A stretch of 64,000 bases of DNA from Paenibacillus taichungensis (GTDB lineage Bacteria > Bacillota > Bacilli > Paenibacillales > Paenibacillaceae): positions 1-64,000 of the forward strand of contig NZ_QEVW01000001.1 of NCBI RefSeq assembly GCF_003287275.1, written 5' to 3'. A program made the position numbers and the translations under genes. This document shows, one piece after another, positions 16,206 through 26,070 of this stretch (position 1 is its first letter; every line of letters begins with the position of its first letter). The notes under the pieces are model-generated. The model had not been told where the DNA came from and ran no database searches. It saw only the letters and a program-made list of their open reading frames with translations.

Positions 16206-17092
16206 GTAAAGGTGACCTTGAACAAAAACATGCGGCTGCGGCCGCTTTTCAATTTCTATCCCGGTTTCCGGTAAAAATACAGCTTGATTTCGTCCCGCCA
16301 TTGTTGAGGGAAAGTGTAGTGTATTACCCGCTGGTTGGTGCTGTCATCGGATTATGCGTTTGGCTGGGCGGAGCCCTGACGGGTGCACTGCTTCCATCGT
16401 TTCCGGCTGCGGTGTTAACCTTGACGTTATGGGTATGGCTAACCGGAGGCCTGCATTTGGATGGTTGGATGGATACGGCAGATGGGCTGCTTAGTTATCG
16501 CACCCGTGAGCGAATGCTGGAGATTATGAAAGACAGCCGCGTTGGGGCAATGGGCGTGATCGCCTGTGTCCTGCTGTTGATGATGAAAGCGTCATTGATT
16601 GCTGACTTTATTGCACGTGGTAACTGGGCCTATGGCGCTTTGCTCATCCTGCCGATGATCTGGAGCCGCTGGTTCATGGTATACGCCATGGCATCCTGGC
16701 CGAATGCCCGCAAGGACGATGGACTCGCTGTCCTGTTCAAGGGATTGGGTGAACGGAGGGAAGTCCAGCGTGCACGCAGGTCCGCGGTTGGGCTAACCAT
16801 TCTGGCAGGTGTGATCACATGGGCAGCGGTATGGATCTTCCAGCCGGATACAGCCATGTTCCAAGTACTGGCGACAGAGAATGGATTGGGGACGTTACCA
16901 TGGTGGCTATATCCCGTTGCAGCGATCATTGTGGTGCCACTGGCTGGTTATGTGATTGGCAAATTCATTGCCGGGCGTATCAGCGAAAGGCTGGGTGGAC
17001 TTACAGGGGACACATATGGAGCCATGAATGAGCTGCTTGAGGCCGCACTGCTAACGGTACTTAGTCTGTTACAGGGATTCTTTTTGATATAA
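16202..17092 (+). CDS. cobS: Adenosylcobinamide-GDP ribazoletransferase (cobalamin synthase)
   Basis: A polytopic membrane enzyme that joins adenosylcobinamide-GDP to alpha-ribazole (phosphate), 296 aa. Conserved blocks are FQFLSRFPV (residues 17-25), GGLHLDGWMDTADGL near residue 80 with its metal-binding acidic residues, DSRVGAMGV, and GGLTGDTYGAMNEL near the C-terminus. About six hydrophobic segments are visible. It starts inside the cobU stop and is followed after 24 bases by cbiP. Confidence 0.93.
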   Translation: MSKGDLEQKHAAAAAFQFLSRFPVKIQLDFVPPLLRESVVYYPLVGAVIGLCVWLGGALTGALLPSFPAAVLTLTLWVWLTGGLHLDGWMDTADGLLSYRTRERMLEIMKDSRVGAMGVIACVLLLMMKASLIADFIARGNWAYGALLILPMIWSRWFMVYAMASWPNARKDDGLAVLFKGLGERREVQRARRSAVGLTILAGVITWAAVWIFQPDTAMFQVLATENGLGTLPWWLYPVAAIIVVPLAGYVIGKFIAGRISERLGGLTGDTYGAMNELLEAALLTVLSLLQGFFLI

Positions 17093-17116
17093 CGCTGAGC
17101 GTGGAGGTGAGGGAAC

Positions 17117-18706
17117 GTGGAAGATACTTCTACACAAACATCCGAACAAACGGCAGCAGTATTAATGCTGCAAGGGACGGCATCGGATGTGGGGAAGAGT
17201 GTAATTACGACGGCCTTATGCCGAATATTCAAACAGGATGGCTTCAGGCCGGCTCCGTTCAAATCACAGAACATGGCACTGAATTCCTACGTCACGGAAG
17301 ACGGGAAGGAAATCGGAAGAGCTCAAGGGGCGCAAGCCGAGGCAAGCGGCATTGAAGCGACGACGGATATGAATCCGATCCTGATCAAGCCGGTTCGGGA
17401 TATGCATTCCCAGATTGTCGTGCACGGTGTACCTCTTACACAGATGAGTGCATGGGACTACCGGCAGCATTTCCTGCCCGAAGCCAAACAAACGGTTATG
17501 GATGCACTGAATCGGTTACGCGCGACGTATGATATTGTGCTGATGGAAGGTGCGGGAAGTCCTGCAGAGATTAATCTGAAGGATCGAGATATCGTTAATA
17601 TGAATCTGGCGGGATGGGCGGATGCTCCGGTTATTCTGATCTCGGATATTGATCGTGGCGGCGTCTTCGCCTCCATTGTAGGTACACTGGAGCTGCTTGA
17701 GCCGCATGAGGTTCAGCGTGTAAAAGGATTCATCATCAACAAGTTTCGCGGAGACCTGTCCTTGCTGCAGCCTGGGTTGGACTGGCTTGAAGAACGGACA
17801 GGCATACCTGTATTGGGCGTATTGCCTTACATAAGTGATATTCAGATTGAAGCGGAAGACTCTGTGGTGCTGGACTCCATGCGACATGGAAAATCCGGTC
17901 AGCAGGAGCTGGACCTTGTGGTAATTCGTTATCCGCGCATTTCCAATTTTACAGACTTTGATGCTCTTTCCCGGGAACCAGATGTGAATGTGCGATACGT
18001 GACTTCTCCCGATGATCTGGGACATCCCGACGCCATTCTGCTTCCAGGTACGAAGGATACCATCGGTGATCTGGCATTTCTACGTGCGTCAGGACTGGAG
18101 CAAGCAATTGCCAGCCAGACGGAGCGTGAACATGTTCAACTTGTCGGGATATGTGGTGGATATCAGATGCTCGGTCAGCGTCTCAAAGATCCATTTGCGG
18201 TAGAAGCGAATCAGATCCAGGAAGCCCATGGATTGGGATGGCTGCCCCTATCGACAACCTTTCTGCAGAACAAACAAACGGTAAGAGCCTCCGGGTATGT
18301 TCATAGTCATCATCCAATTCGTTTGGCTAAGGAAAGCGATCCTGCAAACTCGTTGAAGATTAATGGATATGAGATTCATATGGGTGTTACCGAGTGTCTT
18401 GAGCCTGAACGTTTAACGGCCTTGTTCGAGATCGCCCATCCGGGAGGTCAATCCTTTTATGAAGGCTGGGGCACGAGCGATGGCAAAGTATGGGGAACGT
18501 ACCTGCATGGTTTGTTTGAAAGTGATCAGTTCCGGCGTTCATGGCTGAATGGTTTGCGTGAAGGAAAAGGACTTGCTCCGTTGCTGGAGACATACAGCGC
18601 ACGTGAACGCAAGGAAATGGAGTTTGACCGTGTAGCTGAATCATTACGTTCTTCCTTGGATATGCAGCGTGTATACGAGATTATGGGCGTTCAGCCACCT
18701 GAATAA
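17117..18706 (+). CDS. cbiP: Cobyric acid synthase (glutamine amidotransferase type)
   Basis: It amidates adenosylcobyrinic acid a,c-diamide at four positions to cobyric acid, using glutamine and ATP. The N-terminal dethiobiotin-synthetase-like ATPase opens with MLQGTASDVGKSV (about residue 15). The C-terminal GATase domain carries the nucleophile Cys in GICGGYQML and the histidine in GTYLHGLFE. Length 529 aa is standard. The start is GTG 17117, six bases behind GGAGGTGA. It closes the operon, yet no corrin-ring genes are present in the window, so its substrate would have to come from genes elsewhere. Also called cobQ. Confidence 0.93.
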   Translation: MEDTSTQTSEQTAAVLMLQGTASDVGKSVITTALCRIFKQDGFRPAPFKSQNMALNSYVTEDGKEIGRAQGAQAEASGIEATTDMNPILIKPVRDMHSQIVVHGVPLTQMSAWDYRQHFLPEAKQTVMDALNRLRATYDIVLMEGAGSPAEINLKDRDIVNMNLAGWADAPVILISDIDRGGVFASIVGTLELLEPHEVQRVKGFIINKFRGDLSLLQPGLDWLEERTGIPVLGVLPYISDIQIEAEDSVVLDSMRHGKSGQQELDLVVIRYPRISNFTDFDALSREPDVNVRYVTSPDDLGHPDAILLPGTKDTIGDLAFLRASGLEQAIASQTEREHVQLVGICGGYQMLGQRLKDPFAVEANQIQEAHGLGWLPLSTTFLQNKQTVRASGYVHSHHPIRLAKESDPANSLKINGYEIHMGVTECLEPERLTALFEIAHPGGQSFYEGWGTSDGKVWGTYLHGLFESDQFRRSWLNGLREGKGLAPLLETYSARERKEMEFDRVAESLRSSLDMQRVYEIMGVQPPE

Positions 18707-18738
18707 TAGTTCAATTTATATAATATGCAGTCCAAAAG

Positions 18739-18800
18739 AATACCCCCATGCGTGGCAACGTTCCGTGAAACCTGGAACAATGCTGTGCATGGGGGTATTT
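18739..18800 (+). terminator. Terminator of the cobalamin operon
   Basis: AATACCCCCATGC (18739-18751) pairs perfectly with GCATGGGGGTATT (18787-18799). A GTTCC/GGAAC stem sits inside the 35-base loop. The T tract is short. Confidence 0.75.
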
Positions 18801-18859
18801 GTGTACCTGATGTTAAAGTTTGATTCGAATATGGAAATAATGGGTTAAAGGTATTCCGG

Positions 18860-20560
18860 TTAGTTTATTTTGAAATTCTTCATGGCGGCTTGCAGTTCTA
18901 CCGCTTGCTCATTCAGATGACGTACGGTGCTGGAATGGGAATCCATCTCATTCAGTTGGAGATCCGCTGTAGAAGCAATCTCTTGCATGCTTTGACGGGA
19001 CTTGGACGTGATCTGAGCCGTTTCTTCCACGGAAGCGCTGACTTGTTCAGCTCCAGCAGATACTTGCTGGGTAGAGGCTGATACCGTCTGAATCGTCAGA
19101 TTGACGTTCTGAATCAATTCATTAAGCTGCTGGAATGCGGAGCCTGCCTGCTGAACCACATGAGTACCTGATCCAATCTCTTGGGTTACCCGGTTCATGG
19201 CATCAACGGAACGTTCTGCGTCTTCACGAATGGTACCCAAGTAATCGGAGATTTCCTCAGTAGCTGTTTTGGATTGCTCTGCCAGTTTGCGTACTTCTCC
19301 GGCAACGACCGCGAACCCGCGTCCATGCTCTCCCGCACGCGCTGCTTCAATGGAAGCGTTGAGGGACAGCATGTTAATCTGTCTCGTGATTTCAAAAATG
19401 GATTGAACGATGGTCCCTATGGCGATCGAACGCTCGTTCATCGTTTCAACATAACGCAGAGATTCGCTCGCGGTTTGGCCAACACGTTCCATTTGCTGAA
19501 TGGCATCCTGAGCCAGTCGATTACCGTTAACAGCTTCGTTCGCCGCATCTCCGATCTGCTCGGATACTTCGGCAGAAGAGGAGGCAATATGCATAATGCC
19601 TTGCGTGATTTCTTCCATGGCTCTGGCATTTTCGGCTGCGCTGGAAGCGATACTTACGCTGCCTTTCTCGGCACTCTCTGCATAACGACTGGAGTTTTTC
19701 ACCATACCGGACATGGATTCTACCCGTTTGAGCAAATCATTGGAGCCTTCTACAACTTCATTGGAAGTGGAGAGGGCGCGGCTAATCATTTCTTTCAAAT
19801 TATGAGTCATCGTTTGGAAGCTTGAAGCGAGCTGTGCAATTTCATCCTTGCCTTTAATCTGAAGCTCGGCAGTCAGATCTCCTTGTGATATTTGTTTGCT
19901 ATGTTGAACGAGCTTGATGATCGGCTTGGTTACACGTTTGATCATGCTAGTCGAGATGAGCCATCCGAGCACAAAGACCAATGCCGTGATACCGAGGCAC
20001 AACCAGAAGATCTGTGCAATTTTGTCCTGAATGAATTGGGCATCCATGCTAACAGCCATGATCATGTTACTTCCTGCGATCGGTATAAAGGCTGCTTTAT
20101 GTACACCGAAGGAATCGGCATAAACCTGGCTAATTTCCATTTCTTTTTTCTCAGTGGCCTCATTCATTGCTGCTTCTACTTTAATCTCATCTCCGGCTTT
20201 CATGCCCGAGGAGGTATTTGCGATGACCACGGTAGCTTTACCATCCTGAATGGACACAACGTATGCTCCGTCCAGATTATGCTCTTTGGCTTTGCCAGCC
20301 AAATAGGATTCCACGGTCAGTGCAGCGCCCTCAGAGCCAGCTCCGCCACTCTGTACTTGCAAAATTTTAGAAGCGGATGTGTTCTTGTATATATCCTGAA
20401 TGGACGTGCTCAGGACCTTGTCGAACTGTGGAAGCACGTAGCTCTGCATAATATTCATGGAGACAGCATAGAAACTGATACTAAACAACAGGGAAGCAAC
20501 CAGCAGTACGAGGAACAAAGTGCCTCTGATTTTACCGGCAACGGTGCGATTTCGAAACAT
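18860..20560 (-). CDS. Methyl-accepting chemotaxis protein
   Basis: A membrane chemoreceptor of 566 aa. TM1 is at about residues 12-32, an extracellular sensor of about 145 residues follows, TM2 is at about 184-206, then a HAMP domain ([20 protein letters not shown]) and a long coiled-coil signalling domain. The hairpin tip reads [20 protein letters not shown], the CheA/CheW contact. Glu/Gln pairs suitable for methylation flank it. No C-terminal CheR/CheB-binding pentapeptide is seen (ends MKNFKIN). Monocistronic; GAAAGGA precedes the ATG. The sensor is cache-like in size but its ligand is unknown. Confidence 0.92.
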   Translation of the reverse strand: MFRNRTVAGKIRGTLFLVLLVASLLFSISFYAVSMNIMQSYVLPQFDKVLSTSIQDIYKNTSASKILQVQSGGAGSEGAALTVESYLAGKAKEHNLDGAYVVSIQDGKATVVIANTSSGMKAGDEIKVEAAMNEATEKKEMEISQVYADSFGVHKAAFIPIAGSNMIMAVSMDAQFIQDKIAQIFWLCLGITALVFVLGWLISTSMIKRVTKPIIKLVQHSKQISQGDLTAELQIKGKDEIAQLASSFQTMTHNLKEMISRALSTSNEVVEGSNDLLKRVESMSGMVKNSSRYAESAEKGSVSIASSAAENARAMEEITQGIMHIASSSAEVSEQIGDAANEAVNGNRLAQDAIQQMERVGQTASESLRYVETMNERSIAIGTIVQSIFEITRQINMLSLNASIEAARAGEHGRGFAVVAGEVRKLAEQSKTATEEISDYLGTIREDAERSVDAMNRVTQEIGSGTHVVQQAGSAFQQLNELIQNVNLTIQTVSASTQQVSAGAEQVSASVEETAQITSKSRQSMQEIASTADLQLNEMDSHSSTVRHLNEQAVELQAAMKNFKIN

Positions 20561-20894
20561 AGAATCATCCTTTCACGTCATGTTCATTAACATTATCGCT
20601 TTTCCGTTATCGTAAGACTAAATACCAACGAAGAAAGGCCTAATTTTCACGTTGAGAAAACTTGGGAATAAGCGGATATACCTATATTACAAAATTAACC
20701 GGAGGTTGAATACAATAATTTTCACGATTCAGTGTATTTTTTTCAGAAATAGATGAATTTGTTACACGCATATTACATAATATCAATTAATACCTACCAG
20801 AATAGTTTGTTATGTGATATATTGTTGAATATCGCTTTTGAGCGAGTAGAAAACCGGAAGATCCGGTTACTCACACTGAGGAGGATTTATACAG
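20561..20894. other. AT-rich intergenic region between MCP and tcyP
   Basis: 334 bases without a gene, holding the divergent promoters. I find no convincing -35/-10 pair. A hairpin at 20844-20872 (GAGTA, bulge, AACCGGA against TCCGGTTACTC) ends 6 bases before the GAGGAGG ribosome site of tcyP and could influence its translation. Confidence 0.4.
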
Positions 20895-22292
20895 ATGAAT
20901 ACCTTTTTAATCATTTTGAACGTCGTGGTTATGCTCGCTCTTCTGGGTGTCCTGTTCTGGATGCAGAAGAAACATATTTCGTTTACCAAGCGTGTATTTG
21001 CGGGTCTGGGCATTGGGGTCGTATACGGCGTCATTCTGCAATTGATCTACACCTCTGATTCTGACATCATTACCAAGTCGGTCGATTGGTTTAATCTGGC
21101 CGGTTCAGGATATGTTCGTTTGTTACAAATGGTCGTAATTCCATTGATTATGGTTTCCATCATTTCGGCCATCATGAATCTGAAAGGCAAGCAGAATCTC
21201 GGTAAAATGAGCCTTTCGATTATCGCAATCCTGCTCATCACCACAGCGATTGCCGCAAGTGTAAGTATTGTGACCAGCTTGAGCTTCAACCTGACTTCCA
21301 TTGAGATCGAAGGTGGAGACAGAGAGCTCGCACAAGGGCAGAAGATGGAGGAACGTCTCGTTGACGTGAAGGACCAGACGATTCCACAGCAAGTACTGGA
21401 ATTCATTCCGTCGAATCCATTCGCGGACATGACCGGAGAGCGTCGTACATCCACGCTGGCTGTTGTTATTTTCTCGGCCTTTATCGGAGTAGCTGTGCTT
21501 GGACTGGATCGCAAAAAACCACAGCAGGCGGAAACGTTCCGCGGCATGGTTAATGCGGTATATGCGGTAGTTATGCGGATTGTAACGCTGGTGCTCAGGC
21601 TGACGCCTTACGGGATTTTGGCGCTGATTACGAAGGTAACCGCCACAACGAACCCGGATGAGATTCTGAAGCTGATCAAATTCGTCATTGCTTCCTACGT
21701 GGCGTTAATCGTTATGTTCATCATCCACCTGATTATTATTTCACTGTTTGGCTTCAATCCAATTACGTATGTGAAAAAGGTTCTGCCAACGCTGATCTTT
21801 GCTTTCACATCCCGTTCAAGTGCGGCAGCGATTCCGCTTAACGTGGAGACACAAACGAAGAGATTGGGTGTTTCGGACGGGATTGCGAACTTGTCGGCAA
21901 GCTTCGGGGCGACCATTGGTCAAAACGGCTGCGCCGGGATCTATCCGGCCATGCTGGCGGTCATGATTGCTCCTACGGTCGGGATCGACCCGATGAGCTG
22001 GGACTTCATCATTACCCTGATCCTGGTAGTCGTGATCAGTTCATTCGGCGTAGCCGGTGTAGGCGGCGGGGCAACCTTCGCTTCCTTGATCGTGTTGTCC
22101 ACGATGAACCTGCCGGTTGCTTTGGCAGGATTGCTGATCTCGGTTGAACCGCTCATCGACATGGGCCGTACGGCGCTGAACGTGAACGATTCGATGACCG
22201 CAGGTCTCGTATCCAGCAAAATTTTGAAAGAAAACGATCAGGATACATTCAATGATCAAAGTCGTGATCTGGATTCCGCCGTTCAGGTGTAA
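20895..22292 (+). CDS. tcyP: L-cystine uptake symporter
   Basis: A sodium/proton-coupled symporter of the dicarboxylate/amino acid:cation (DAACS) family, TcyP branch, 465 aa against 463 for B. subtilis TcyP. Hydrophobic segments cover most of the chain. The family loop is FAFTSRSSAAAIPLNVETQ (about residue 300), the serine-rich re-entrant segment, and SFGATIGQNGCAGIYPAM is the substrate/cation region. Its job is cystine import as a sulfur source. GAGGAGG lies ten bases before the ATG. Followed by a strong terminator. The assignment to TcyP rather than a glutamate carrier rests on these blocks and length. Confidence 0.88.
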   Translation: MNTFLIILNVVVMLALLGVLFWMQKKHISFTKRVFAGLGIGVVYGVILQLIYTSDSDIITKSVDWFNLAGSGYVRLLQMVVIPLIMVSIISAIMNLKGKQNLGKMSLSIIAILLITTAIAASVSIVTSLSFNLTSIEIEGGDRELAQGQKMEERLVDVKDQTIPQQVLEFIPSNPFADMTGERRTSTLAVVIFSAFIGVAVLGLDRKKPQQAETFRGMVNAVYAVVMRIVTLVLRLTPYGILALITKVTATTNPDEILKLIKFVIASYVALIVMFIIHLIIISLFGFNPITYVKKVLPTLIFAFTSRSSAAAIPLNVETQTKRLGVSDGIANLSASFGATIGQNGCAGIYPAMLAVMIAPTVGIDPMSWDFIITLILVVVISSFGVAGVGGGATFASLIVLSTMNLPVALAGLLISVEPLIDMGRTALNVNDSMTAGLVSSKILKENDQDTFNDQSRDLDSAVQV

Positions 22293-22342
22293 TTCAGATT
22301 CATAATAGGCGATGGCAGTTACTGCCACAAGCTATGCAAGAA

Positions 22343-22379
22343 CAGCCGTCCTTCGGGTTAATCCGGAGGGCGGCTTTTT
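22343..22379 (+). terminator. Terminator of tcyP
   Basis: AGCCGTCCTTCGGG pairs with CCGGAGGGCGGCT around a TTAAT loop and is followed by TTTTTG. Confidence 0.9.
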
Positions 22380-22496
22380 GCTTTTAGCATCCGCTCGGCA
22401 TACCGTAAATACCACTTGAAGCCAGTTGGAGTTATTTAGTGCTGTTCAACCTTGGGGAAATATGATAGAGTATTCATGTTTTGGCCCAGAGCCAAA

Positions 22497-22537
22497 CCGC
22501 GGTTCGTAACCATCCCGCGTAATCAAAACTAGGAAGG
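22497..22537 (+). promoter_or_regulatory. preQ1-I riboswitch
   Basis: A compact H-type pseudoknot pattern: stem CGCGG (22498-22502) / CCGCG (22514-22518), loop TTCGTAACCAT, then the A-rich tail TAATCAAAACTAGGAAGG. This matches the small class I preQ1 aptamer. The tail contains the AGGAAGG Shine-Dalgarno of the next gene, so ligand binding should block translation. The downstream gene transports queuosine precursors, which fits. Confidence 0.82.
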
Positions 22538-22550
22538 CAGTGTATTTATA

Positions 22551-23234
22551 TTGTTTAATTTAGGATGGGGAGCGCTTTTTGTTCTCGTAACGTATGGCTT
22601 TTTTCTTTTGTGTTACCGTTTGTTCGGTAAAAAGGGTCTATATGCCTGGATTGGTGTGGCAACGGTTATTGCCAACATTCAGGTGACCAAAACAATAGAT
22701 ATTATGGGGATCGTTTTAACGCTGGGCAATACGATGTATGTCAGCATGTACTTGACCAGTGATCTGCTCAATGAGAAGTATGGACCAGGTGAGGCACGTA
22801 AAGCCGTATGGTTCGGGTTCTTCACTTTGATTATGACCACCGTGTTGATGCAGATGGTATTGTTCTTTGAACCAGCATCAACGGACTTTGCACAGGATTC
22901 GATGAAAACCCTCTTTGGTCTGCTGCCACGCCTGGCACTCGGAAGTCTGACAGCTTATTTCATCAGTCAGTTCCTGGACGTGCGACTGTACACTTGGCTG
23001 CGTAAGTTGGCGCCAGGGCGTAATCAGTTGTGGATACGTACCAACGGTAGCTCGATCATCAGTTCTTTTGCGGATACGCTGGTATTTTGCACGATTGCGT
23101 TTGCCTTCATCTATCCATGGGACGTCTGGCTTGAAATTTTCTTGACGACGTACGTGATCAAATTTGTATTGACCGCGGTAGGAACCCCGTTTCTATATGC
23201 TGCACGAAGCTTTAAATTCAAGGATGAAACCTAG
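22551..23234 (+). CDS. yhhQ: Queuosine precursor transporter (YhhQ/COG1738 family)
   Basis: A six- to seven-helix membrane protein of 227 aa that imports queuine-pathway precursors such as preQ1 or preQ0 for tRNA modification. Family blocks are ANIQVTKTIDIMG (about residue 41), TSDLLNEKYGPGEARKAVW (about 69) and NGSSIISSFADTLVFCTIAF (about 165). The start is TTG 22551; no ATG is available in the conserved N-terminus. The only ribosome site is the AGGAAGG at 22531, 13 bases away, inside the preQ1 riboswitch tail. Monocistronic, with a bidirectional terminator after it. Confidence 0.9.
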   Translation: MFNLGWGALFVLVTYGFFLLCYRLFGKKGLYAWIGVATVIANIQVTKTIDIMGIVLTLGNTMYVSMYLTSDLLNEKYGPGEARKAVWFGFFTLIMTTVLMQMVLFFEPASTDFAQDSMKTLFGLLPRLALGSLTAYFISQFLDVRLYTWLRKLAPGRNQLWIRTNGSSIISSFADTLVFCTIAFAFIYPWDVWLEIFLTTYVIKFVLTAVGTPFLYAARSFKFKDET

Positions 23235-23273
23235 ATTCGTAGTTCATTCGTACGTAAAATGCTCAATCCAACA

Positions 23274-23321
23274 CAAAAGTCCCGCAAAGCCATGCATTCA
23301 TGGTTTCGCGGGACTTTTGGT
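23274..23321. terminator. Bidirectional terminator
   Basis: CAAAAGTCCCGC..CCATG pairs with CATGG..GCGGGACTTTTG around CATT. It serves the transporter gene and the convergent M24 peptidase. Confidence 0.88.
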
Positions 23322-23381
23322 TATGACACCATATTTTCTTCAGTAAAATGGAAACGAAAGTGATATGATCCCAAAAGAGGA

Positions 23382-24473
23382 TTAGTCCGTCAGGATTTGC
23401 AGCTCTTTCGGATATGTGGTCAGAACTTCTACACCCGTCTCTGTCACAAGTACATCATCCTCGATACGTACACCGCCTGCACTGGTTACATAAATGCCCG
23501 GTTCAATCGTAAATACTGTACCTTCCTCAAGAATGTCCATGTTCTGACCATGCAATGAAGGATATTCATGCACGTCAATGCCCATTCCATGTCCAACTCT
23601 GTGCAGGAAACGTTCACCGTATCCGGCTTCTTCCGTAACCTGGCGTGCTGCACGGTCAATTTCCGCACAGGTGACACCTGGCTTAACTGCACGAATGGCA
23701 GCTTCGTTTGCTGCGAGCACAGTGTTATAGATGGTTTTAAGTTCAGGTGAAATGTCACCAAAGGCAAACGTGCGCGTAATATCTGATGCATACCCACCAG
23801 CGTAGACACCCATATCGAACATCAACAGATCGCCATGCTGCAATTTGCGTTCACCTGGTGTGCCGTGTGGCAAGCCTGTTTTGGGTCCTGTGAGCACCAT
23901 GGTATCAAATGAAGGGCCGTCTGCACCCAGTTTCTTCATCTGGTATTCCATTTCGGCAACCAGTTCGATTTCGGTTACCCCTGTACGAACATGAGACAGT
24001 CCTTGACGAAGCGTCTCTTCGATCAGATGAATGGCATGGCGAATGCGAGCAACTTCTTCCGGTGTTTTTTTCACCCGCAAGGTGCGAAGCAGAGGACCGA
24101 CATCTTCAAAGTTGGCAGCGCCCAGCGCGGCGGTCAACTGTTCATAACGTGCGACAGTCACGTATTCTTTTTCGAGACCTACGCGGCCCAGACGCCCTTG
24201 ATAACGCTCAAATAAGGCGTAAGGATTGTCCGTATCTGAATGCGTGGCAATGTTCGAAACCGAAGAAGCGGCTGCAGCAGCTTCCTCGTCGAGTGCTGGT
24301 ACGATCAACAATGGATCTTCGCCGCGAGCAAGAACAAGCCCGAGGAAACGCTCATGCGGATTGCTCGCAAAACCTGTTAAATAGTAAATATGTTTCGGAT
24401 CTGTAATCAGCATGGCGTCCAACCCTTGTGTAGACAGTCCAGCTTCCAGCCGGGATAAAGGAGTTTGATTCAT
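23382..24473 (-). CDS. M24 family Xaa-Pro peptidase
   Basis: A cytoplasmic metallo-aminopeptidase with the creatinase N-terminal domain (residues 1-130) and a pita-bread catalytic domain. The five dinuclear metal ligands are visible: Asp in LLMFDMGVYAGG, Asp in ASDITRTFAFGD, His in HRVGHGMGIDVHE, Glu in FTIEPGIY and Glu in GVRIEDDVLV. It cleaves N-terminal residues before proline, usually of di- or short peptides. Length 363 aa matches PepQ/YqhT-type enzymes. AAAGGTGG precedes the ATG. Monocistronic. Confidence 0.92.
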   Translation of the reverse strand: MNQTPLSRLEAGLSTQGLDAMLITDPKHIYYLTGFASNPHERFLGLVLARGEDPLLIVPALDEEAAAAASSVSNIATHSDTDNPYALFERYQGRLGRVGLEKEYVTVARYEQLTAALGAANFEDVGPLLRTLRVKKTPEEVARIRHAIHLIEETLRQGLSHVRTGVTEIELVAEMEYQMKKLGADGPSFDTMVLTGPKTGLPHGTPGERKLQHGDLLMFDMGVYAGGYASDITRTFAFGDISPELKTIYNTVLAANEAAIRAVKPGVTCAEIDRAARQVTEEAGYGERFLHRVGHGMGIDVHEYPSLHGQNMDILEEGTVFTIEPGIYVTSAGGVRIEDDVLVTETGVEVLTTYPKELQILTD

Positions 24474-24633
24474 TAGTTATATGTCCACCTTTCAGTTCGT
24501 TCTATCTTTCTATTATAGAAGAATGTCGGAGAAATCCAAATGGAGGCAGGCATGATGACCGAAAATAAGCTTTAGTTGCCCGTTTAAGTGGCGGATGGGG
24601 AGGGTAATACAGGGCGAAACCGCGTAGGGTTAC

Positions 24634-24678
<45 letters not shown>

Positions 24679-24760
24679 GACTGACTGACCTACTTTGGAA
24701 ATGGACAATCCCTGAAATTGGGATTACACGATAAAACAACATTAGAAGGGAGATGTATTC

Positions 24761-25969
24761 ATGAATAATCGACTAAGCGTTCCGTTATATGCTTCGTTAC
24801 TCAGTATGGCTTTGCTAACAGCCTGTGCTTCGGGTGACCCGACGACAGAATCGCAGCAGACATCACAAGGACAGGGTACAGGTCAGGGACAGGCAGCGGA
24901 AGGTAGTAATAACGGTGCGAGTGGTGGAGAAGAGGAAACAGATGAGAATGCTGTAATTCCTTACGAGGCTTCTGTGCTAGCGGGCGGACTCAATGTACCC
25001 TGGGAGTTGGTAAGCGTGTCTGATGGACGGATGTTTGTAACAGAGCGACCGGGTACCATTCGGGTCATCGAGAACGGAGAATTGGCATCTGAACCTCTGA
25101 TTGATTTTTCTGCACCATTTAATGAAGAAGGGGAAGGTGGCCTGCTTGGACTTGCTGCCGATCCGGACTTTGACAATAATGGCTATCTGTATGCATACCA
25201 TTCTTATCTGGAAGGTGATGGTGACATTGCCAATCGGGTATTGCGCTTGAAGGTAAGTGACGGGAAGGCGACCATGGACAAGGAGCTGCTCAGTGACATT
25301 CCTGGCGGCGTGAATCACAATGGAGGACGGATCAAGATTGGCCCGGACAATCTGCTCTATATTACAACAGGTGAACGGTACGAACCGGAGCTGGCCCAGA
25401 ACAAAGATAGCCTGGGTGGCAAAATATTGCGGATTGGTCTCGACGGATCGATCCCAGAAGATAACCCATGGCCTAATTCACCTGTGTACAGCATGGGGCA
25501 TCGGAACGCACAGGGCCTGGCTTGGAACCCGGACAATGGCTATCTGTATGCCACAGAGCATGGTCAGCGTAATTTTGATGAAATTAACCGCATTGAAGCT
25601 GGTGAGAATTATGGCTGGCCAGAGGTAGAGGGAGACGATGATGACAAGGGCACATATCAGGCTCCGCTTGCGCATAGTGGAGATGAAACATGGGCTCCAT
25701 CAGGTGTAGTCTTTATAGAGGAAGGGCCATGGGCCGGATCGCTGCTTGCTGCCAATCTGCGGGGTGAACAACTGCTTAAAATTAATCTGTCCGAAGATGG
25801 TACACAAGTAACGCAGGTGGAGCCGATTTTTAAAGACGAGTGGGGACGTATTCGCAATGTGACTGCCGGAGAAGACGGGAAGTTATATGTGCTCACGAAC
25901 AACCGGGATGGCAGGGGATCTCCACGCGATGGGGATGACCAACTGATCGTTCTGACGCCGAAACCTTAA
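24761..25969 (+). CDS. PQQ-type sugar dehydrogenase (glucose/sorbosone dehydrogenase family) lipoprotein
   Basis: An exported lipoprotein with a six-bladed beta-propeller, 402 aa. The signal peptide ends at LLTACASG (Cys about residue 22). A Gln/Gly/Glu-rich tether of about 40 residues follows, then the GSDH domain from residue 68 (NVPWELVSVSDGRMFVTERPG). The family blocks VNHNGGRIKIGPDNLLYITTGE and SMGHRNAQGLAWNP contain the catalytic His and Arg positions. Family members oxidise aldoses with pyrroloquinoline quinone. No PQQ synthesis genes are here, so the cofactor would be taken up or the substrate differs. GAAGGGAGA precedes the start. Confidence 0.88.
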   Translation: MNNRLSVPLYASLLSMALLTACASGDPTTESQQTSQGQGTGQGQAAEGSNNGASGGEEETDENAVIPYEASVLAGGLNVPWELVSVSDGRMFVTERPGTIRVIENGELASEPLIDFSAPFNEEGEGGLLGLAADPDFDNNGYLYAYHSYLEGDGDIANRVLRLKVSDGKATMDKELLSDIPGGVNHNGGRIKIGPDNLLYITTGERYEPELAQNKDSLGGKILRIGLDGSIPEDNPWPNSPVYSMGHRNAQGLAWNPDNGYLYATEHGQRNFDEINRIEAGENYGWPEVEGDDDDKGTYQAPLAHSGDETWAPSGVVFIEEGPWAGSLLAANLRGEQLLKINLSEDGTQVTQVEPIFKDEWGRIRNVTAGEDGKLYVLTNNRDGRGSPRDGDDQLIVLTPKP

Positions 25970-25982
25970 CATTTACAAGAGA

Positions 25983-26026
25983 AAGGGGTTGTCCCGCCAT
26001 GTACATGACGTATGGGACAGCCCCTT
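25983..26026. terminator. Terminator between convergent genes
   Basis: AAGGGGTTGTCCC pairs with GGGACAGCCCCTT over 13 bases. No long T run follows on the plus strand. Confidence 0.7.
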
Positions 26027-26070
26027 CGCTTCAATATTTAAGTAATTATAACTTAGGTTGAAGGTACGAA

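Noticed and set aside
20561..20660. Sigma-D promoter for the chemoreceptor
   Set aside because: A GCGATAAT-like -10 is present on the minus strand, but no TAAA -35 at proper spacing.
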